From Methanocorpusculum sp. (GTDB taxonomy: Archaea; Halobacteriota; Methanomicrobia; Methanomicrobiales; Methanocorpusculaceae): a DNA stretch of 64,000 nt. The position numbers and the translations under genes are program-made. The stretch is from the NCBI GenBank assembly GCA_017387505.1, contig JAFOFB010000015.1, positions 1-64,000 on the forward strand. The letters are read 5' to 3'. Below the pieces are notes generated by a model, which saw only the letters and a list, made by a program, of their open reading frames with translations, was not told the DNA's origin and searched no databases. Below are positions 59,492 through 64,000 of this stretch, one piece after another (the first letter of the stretch is position 1; every line of letters starts with the position of its first letter).

Positions 59492-60082
59492 ATGTTTAAG
59501 TCAGAATCAGACCAATCACAGTATATGATTCCGCTGATGCTCGACCTTTCCGCGTCCTCTGTATTGATTGTAGGATGCGGTGCTGTCGGACAGCGGAAAG
59601 CCGGCTATTTTGCGGACTCCTGCCGCGAGGTCTTCCAGATAGATGAACTCCCCAAAAACCCGGAGGAACTGATTTCCCGCTATGATATTATTGTCGCGGC
59701 AACCGCGTCGGAATCGCTAAACGAGACCATCTGCAGTATTGCCCGCTCGCAGAATAAATGGTACAACAGCGCAACGGGTATTGGAAACTTCCTCATCCCC
59801 GCGGCATTTTCAGAAGAGAACTTCACGCTTGCTGTTTCCACCGGCGGAAAAGCGCCGGCAGTCTCGGCATATCTTCGCGACTATATCCAAAAAAATCTCC
59901 CTGCAGTTTCGCAGATGATATCCCTGCAGGAGACGCTTCGCACTGAGCTGAAAACCGCCGTTCCTGAGCAGGCGCGCCGGGCAGAGATTCTCCGCGCTGT
60001 TCTCGACGACGATGCTGTCTGGCAGGCACTGGAAACAGGCGATGACGAGACAGCCCTTGCACTTTCCCGGAGGTATATATGA
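59492..60082 (+). CDS. Precorrin-2 dehydrogenase SirC
   Basis: 196 residues from ATG 59492. NAD-binding Rossmann start SASSVLIVGCGAVGQRKAGYF, then IIVAATASESLNETICSIARSQNKWYNSATGIGNFLIPAAF and the dimerisation part LAVSTGGKAPAVSAYLRDYIQ. Oxidises precorrin-2 to sirohydrochlorin, the branch point to siroheme, F430 and B12. The Rossmann part is shorter than in CysG. It overlaps hemA by 4 bases and heads the sirC-hemA-hemB-hemL-hemC operon. Confidence 0.9.
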   Translation: MFKSESDQSQYMIPLMLDLSASSVLIVGCGAVGQRKAGYFADSCREVFQIDELPKNPEELISRYDIIVAATASESLNETICSIARSQNKWYNSATGIGNFLIPAAFSEENFTLAVSTGGKAPAVSAYLRDYIQKNLPAVSQMISLQETLRTELKTAVPEQARRAEILRAVLDDDAVWQALETGDDETALALSRRYI

Positions 60083-61311
60083 ACACCAGCCTTGCCTTAG
60101 CGGTTTTCTCGCACGCCGAGCACAGCAGTGCAGAACTTGCCGCCTGCCGCTTTGCTGACGAGAGCGACTTTTACGCATCCGCTCCCTTTTCCGGATGTAT
60201 GATTCTGCAGACCTGCAACCGTGTGGAAATCCTCATTCACGGCGGGGCTGATGCGCTCTCTGCATACCTTGCGGAGGCGGGCAAAGAGGGCTTTGCTGTT
60301 CTAGAAGGAGAGGCTGTTCTTTGTCATCTGTTAGAGCTTTCCTCCGGCATGCAGTCTCTTATCGTCGGCGAAGACCAGATATTAGGGCAGATGAAGAAGG
60401 CGCTTCTTGCCGCAGAGGAAGCAGGGAGAGCTGATGCCGTAATATCTGCCTGCATTACAGCGGCAGTCCGCTTCGGTGTTTCTGTCCGGCAGAAAACCGC
60501 TATCAACCGGGGGGCGGTATCTATTGGTTCTGCCGCAGTTCTGCTGGCGGAAGAAGAACTTGGGGGACTTAACGGAAGAAACATCCTGGTTGTCGGAGGA
60601 GGAGAGACAGGAAAACTTGTTGCACGCGCCCTCTCCGAAAAGGATATTCGGGCAATCTATGTTGCAAATCGAAGCTATGAAACTGCGGCCGCTTTAGCAG
60701 CTGAAATTGGCGGCCGCGCCCTGAGGCTCGATCAGCTTTACCCAAGCATCGCCCTTGCAGATGTTGTCATCTCCTGCACGTCCGCACCCCACGAAATTAT
60801 CCGTGCAGAACCGATTTCTCAAATCATGGAAAAGCGTCTCTGGCCGCTTGATGACTCTCCGCGAAAGCTTCTCATGATTGACATCGCCTCCCCGCCGGAC
60901 ATCGAGTATGCCTGTGCTGACATCTCAGGAGTATCACTTTACACAATCGATGACCTGAAAGGAATCTCAAAGAGAAATCTTGCATCCCGCAAAAAAGAAA
61001 TCCAGACAGCCGAAGAACTCATTCGCGAATACCTTCCGGAATACATCCGAATCATCAAACGCACTGCCGCAGGAGATGTGCTGTCAGAACTTTACTCATG
61101 GGCAGAAGATATCCGTGTCCGTGAAACAGAAAAAGCTCTTCGGGCAATCCGCTTAGGCGGCGATGCTGAAGAGGTTCTCGAAAAATTCTCCCTGTCGCTT
61201 ACAAAAAAACTCCTTGATGACACCAGTTCAGCAGTCCGCCGTTTTGCTGAAGAAAGCCGCATAGACAAAGCAAAATCCCTTGTAACCACCATCACCGCGA
61301 GGAAACCATAA
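60079..61311 (+). CDS. hemA: Glutamyl-tRNA reductase
   Basis: 410 residues. Reduces glutamyl-tRNA(Glu) to glutamate-1-semialdehyde. The catalytic Cys46 lies in LQTCNRVEI, and VGEDQILGQMKKAL and the NADPH domain ILVVGGGETGKLVARAL are present, followed by the C-terminal dimerisation helices. It begins inside the sirC stop (ATGA) and abuts hemB. Confidence 0.96.
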   Translation: MNTSLALAVFSHAEHSSAELAACRFADESDFYASAPFSGCMILQTCNRVEILIHGGADALSAYLAEAGKEGFAVLEGEAVLCHLLELSSGMQSLIVGEDQILGQMKKALLAAEEAGRADAVISACITAAVRFGVSVRQKTAINRGAVSIGSAAVLLAEEELGGLNGRNILVVGGGETGKLVARALSEKDIRAIYVANRSYETAAALAAEIGGRALRLDQLYPSIALADVVISCTSAPHEIIRAEPISQIMEKRLWPLDDSPRKLLMIDIASPPDIEYACADISGVSLYTIDDLKGISKRNLASRKKEIQTAEELIREYLPEYIRIIKRTAAGDVLSELYSWAEDIRVRETEKALRAIRLGGDAEEVLEKFSLSLTKKLLDDTSSAVRRFAEESRIDKAKSLVTTITARKP

Positions 61312-62277
61312 ATGTATCCGAAAACCCGCATGCGTCGATTACGACGCGAAATTCTCCGTCCGATTTTCACAGAAACACGCCTGTCTCCAGACGCATTCTG
61401 CCTTCCGCTCTTCTTCGATGAAACAGCAGAAGAGGAGATTCCCATCTCCTCCATGCCAGGGCAGGTGAGATACCCGCTTTCCGCAGCAGAGCCGCTTGCT
61501 CAAAAGCTGTATGCTGAAGGAGTTCGGTCTGTAATTCTATTCGGCATCCCGAAGGAAAAGGACTCCTGCGCAACTCAGGCTTTTGCAGAGGATGGTGTAA
61601 TTCAGCGTGCAGTATCGGCGATGAAAAAAGCAGCCCCAAACCTCGTTGTAATCACTGACCTTTGTGCCTGCGAGTACACGTCTCACGGACACTGCGGAAT
61701 TATCCGGGGCGAAGAACTGGACAACGATGAATCCCTTCTTCTGATGCAGAAAATTGCAGTCTCTCAGGCAAAAGCAGGAGCTGACATGGTTGCCCCATCC
61801 TGCATGCTTGACGGCATGGTATCAGCGATTCGTGAAGCACTCGACTATGAAGGATTCTCAAACATCCCGATTATGTCATACAGCACAAAGTTTGCCTCAT
61901 CTCTTTACGGTCCGTTCCGTGAAGCGGCTGATTCCGGCTTTGCCTTTGGAGACCGTAAGTCTTACCAGATGAATCCGGCAAATGCCCGCGAGGCTTTCCG
62001 CGAAAGTGAACTTGACGCAGAAGAAGGTGCAGACATTCTGATGGTAAAGCCTGCAACCTTCTATCTGGATATCTTATCAGATATCCGCTCTCTCGGTTTG
62101 CCGGTTGCCGCATATCATGTTTCAGGAGAGTATGCGATGATTAAAGCTGCTGCCGCAAACGACTGGATTGATGAGAAAAAGGTCGTGATGGAGGCCATGA
62201 CCTCCATAAAGAGGGCTGGAGCAGACCTTATCATAACTTACTACACCCGCGATATCCTGAGGTGGCTTAATGAATGA
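61312..62277 (+). CDS. hemB: Porphobilinogen synthase (delta-aminolevulinate dehydratase)
   Basis: 321 residues. Condenses two aminolevulinates. The zinc cysteines are in [15 protein letters not shown], the first Schiff-base Lys region is [18 protein letters not shown], and the second catalytic Lys is in [15 protein letters not shown]. The Cys-rich metal site marks the zinc-dependent type. It starts right after the hemA stop and overlaps hemL by 8 bases. Confidence 0.97.
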   Translation: MYPKTRMRRLRREILRPIFTETRLSPDAFCLPLFFDETAEEEIPISSMPGQVRYPLSAAEPLAQKLYAEGVRSVILFGIPKEKDSCATQAFAEDGVIQRAVSAMKKAAPNLVVITDLCACEYTSHGHCGIIRGEELDNDESLLLMQKIAVSQAKAGADMVAPSCMLDGMVSAIREALDYEGFSNIPIMSYSTKFASSLYGPFREAADSGFAFGDRKSYQMNPANAREAFRESELDAEEGADILMVKPATFYLDILSDIRSLGLPVAAYHVSGEYAMIKAAAANDWIDEKKVVMEAMTSIKRAGADLIITYYTRDILRWLNE

Positions 62278-63526
62278 TGCTGTATGCGGCAAAAAAAGCC
62301 GCGAACTTTTCGAAGAAGCAAAAACACTTCTACCAGGGGGCGTTGCAAGTCCTGTCAGAGCTATTCAGCCTTATCCGTTCTACACAGAGTCGGCATCAGG
62401 ATGCCGGCTGAAAACTGTTGACGGGCTCGAGTACATCGACTGCTGTTTAGGATACGGCCCGCTTCTCTTAGGCCATGCCCATCCATCTGTGACGCGGGCA
62501 GTCGCAGACCAGTTAACCCGCGGTACACTTTTCGGCACTCCATCAGAACTTGAGATTGAACTTGCCCGCATTGTAACTTCTGACTATCCGTCCATTGATA
62601 TGCTCCGTTTTGTCTCGACCGGAACCGAGGCAACCCTGTCTGCTCTGCGTCTTGCCCGCGGGTTTACCGGAAAGACTGAGATTGTAAAGGTCGAAGGGGG
62701 CTTTCACGGAGCGCATGAATCGGTCCTGATTGCCGCAGGAAGCGGGGCGTTGACTCATGGAACCCCTGACTCTGCAGGTGTTCCGGCTGAGTTTGCTGCG
62801 GCAACAAGGCAGGTTGCCTACAATGATGCTGAAGCCCTCGAAGAGACGCTCTCCAAAAATGACAACATAGCAGCGTTCATCATCGAGCCGGTGATGGGAA
62901 ATGTAGGTCCAATTCTTCCGGAGAAAGGATACCTGGAAGCTGTTCGCGAAATTACAAAAGCACATGATGTTCTTCTCATCTTTGATGAGGTAATCACAGG
63001 TTACCGGCTTGGAATCGGAGGTGCTCAGGTAAAGTTTGGTGTAACGCCTGATATTACAACGCTTGGGAAAATTGTCGGCGGCGGACTTCCTGTTGGTGTG
63101 TTTGGAGCATGCCGGGAAATTATGGAGTGCGTATCTCCATCGGGTGCTGTCTATAATGCCGGAACATTCAACGCCAACCCGCTTTCGATGTTGGCAGGTC
63201 TTTCTGCCCTTCGTTTCCTGCATGAAAATACAGGCCTCTACGCAGACGCTGAAGAAGCAGTCTGCCGTATTCGTGAAAGCATTCATATGGATGCTGAGAG
63301 TTTTGTGTCATGCGGTTCGATGTTCAAATACTTCTTCAGAGATTCAGCTCCGAAAAATTACCGTGAAGCAAAGGAGTCAGACACTGCTGCCTTCAGGAAG
63401 TTCTGGGAGGCCGCTCTCAAATCCGGAGTTTTTCTTCCGCCGTCTCAGTTCGAGACAAACTTCCTCTCATTTGCGCATGACAAAGAAGCGGTCGATAAAA
63501 TCTGTGAGGTGTACTCATGTCTGTAA
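62270..63526 (+). CDS. hemL: Glutamate-1-semialdehyde 2,1-aminomutase
   Basis: 418 residues. A PLP enzyme giving 5-aminolevulinate. [24 protein letters not shown] at the N-terminus, [45 protein letters not shown] with the PLP Lys in GKIVGG, and [13 protein letters not shown] are diagnostic. It overlaps hemC by 10 bases. Confidence 0.97.
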   Translation: MNDAVCGKKSRELFEEAKTLLPGGVASPVRAIQPYPFYTESASGCRLKTVDGLEYIDCCLGYGPLLLGHAHPSVTRAVADQLTRGTLFGTPSELEIELARIVTSDYPSIDMLRFVSTGTEATLSALRLARGFTGKTEIVKVEGGFHGAHESVLIAAGSGALTHGTPDSAGVPAEFAAATRQVAYNDAEALEETLSKNDNIAAFIIEPVMGNVGPILPEKGYLEAVREITKAHDVLLIFDEVITGYRLGIGGAQVKFGVTPDITTLGKIVGGGLPVGVFGACREIMECVSPSGAVYNAGTFNANPLSMLAGLSALRFLHENTGLYADAEEAVCRIRESIHMDAESFVSCGSMFKYFFRDSAPKNYREAKESDTAAFRKFWEAALKSGVFLPPSQFETNFLSFAHDKEAVDKICEVYSCL

Positions 63527-64000
63527 TTAGAATAGGCACTCGCGGAAGCAAGCTCGCCCTTGCCCAGACAAACCGTGTTGTATCAGCCCTTGAGGCAAAC
63601 GGTGTTGAGGCTGAGATTGTTGTAATCTCAACACGCGGGGACAGAGTAACTGACCGCGCTTTACATGAGGCAGGAGGTTTCGGGCTGTTTGTTCGCGAAC
63701 TTGACAACGCAATCTTAGATGGAAGAATTGATGCAGCAGTCCACAGCATGAAAGACATTCCGGCAGAACGCCCCAAGGGTACTGCTCTTGCCGCAGTTCT
63801 AAAGCGTGACCCTCCGTTTGATTTTATGGTTGTTGAAAAACCTCTTGAAGAGGTGTTTACGATTGGAACATCCTCTCTTAGGAGACGTGCTCAGCTTCTT
63901 AGATACTATCACAAGTATCCCGAGATGCATGTTGCAAATCTTCGGGGAAACATCGACACCCGTCTTGCAAAACTCGAATCGGGCGAGTATGATGCCATAA
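63517..64000 (+). CDS. hemC: Porphobilinogen deaminase (hydroxymethylbilane synthase), 3' end beyond the window
   Basis: 161 codons from ATG 63517 to the window end with no stop. [66 protein letters not shown], then [13 protein letters not shown] and [19 protein letters not shown] are the HemC core. About half of a ~290-residue protein is present, and the cofactor-binding Cys lies beyond the end. It overlaps hemL by 10 bases. It polymerises four porphobilinogens to feed the two HemD proteins. Confidence 0.96.
   Translation, partial: MSVIRIGTRGSKLALAQTNRVVSALEANGVEAEIVVISTRGDRVTDRALHEAGGFGLFVRELDNAILDGRIDAAVHSMKDIPAERPKGTALAAVLKRDPPFDFMVVEKPLEEVFTIGTSSLRRRAQLLRYYHKYPEMHVANLRGNIDTRLAKLESGEYDAI

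Noticed and set aside
1-64000. CRISPR arrays, rRNA genes, complete insertion sequences
   Set aside because: I saw no regularly spaced repeats of CRISPR type, no rRNA stretches and no transposase frames.

Overview
The window comes from a methanogenic archaeon. Several things point this way: archaeal ribosomal proteins (S13, S4, S11, L18e, L13, S9, S2, S15, S3Ae), RNA polymerase subunits D, K, L and N, release factor aRF1, an archaeal-type DnaG, KEOPS Pcc1, and coenzyme F430 genes (cfbA, cfbE, cfbD, cfbB). Gene content and order suggest Methanomicrobiales, perhaps a Methanocorpusculum relative; that placement is inference.

Layout. 1-900: the end of a GxxExxY-family gene, then a non-coding stretch with a candidate small RNA and a long inverted-repeat element. 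0.9-6.3 kb: DUF1858 protein, two membrane proteins, RecQ helicase, a dnaG gene interrupted by an in-frame TAG, and rpoL. 6.5-12.6 kb: tRNA-Ser(GCU), then the S13-S4-S11-RpoD-L18e-L13-S9-RpoN-tRNA-Pro(CGG)-RpoK-enolase-S2 cluster. 12.9-22.4 kb: an acidic unknown protein, PurF, a DUF3781 protein, AmtB-GlnK, membrane proteins, a small lipoprotein, a membrane wHTH regulator, a MetE-type methyltransferase and CstA. 22.5-30.6 kb: aRF1, ArgS, a flavodoxin-ferredoxin, a strongly structured leader before S15, a RecJ-like DHH nuclease, Pcc1, S3Ae and an MFS exporter.

31-35 kb is an accessory island of small, tightly overlapping + strand genes (ribbon-helix-helix-like proteins, an HNH endonuclease, an HTH protein). 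A cluster of palindromic 9-mers lies inside it. It is followed by a holin-like-toxin-like mini-ORF and a second copy of the small RNA seen at 0.4 kb. 35-44 kb carries an Opp/Nik-type ABC importer with two paralogous binding proteins and a methyltransferase gene in the operon.

44.6-64 kb is a tetrapyrrole and metal-cofactor supercluster. sirC-hemA-hemB-hemL-hemC make and process the precursor. Two hemD genes, two small chelatases (CfbA/CbiX) and two a,c-diamide synthases (CfbB and CbiA) suggest parallel nickel (F430) and cobalt (B12) branches. cfbA-cfbE-cfbD-cfbB serve F430. cbiT-cbiL-cbiF-cbiD-cbiE serve cobalamin, with cbiL frameshifted. cbiQ-cbiO and cbiM-cbiN encode a split cobalt ECF transporter. 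I did not see cfbC, the uroporphyrinogen-III methyltransferase or the remaining cbi genes here.

The strongest non-coding signal is a two-copy RNA (about 380-491 and 34764-34870). It has TATA boxes at matching distance, compensated base-pair changes, equal loop lengths and an exposed CUCC/CCUCC. Two otherwise conserved genes, dnaG and cbiL, are interrupted, which needs separating from sequence error.
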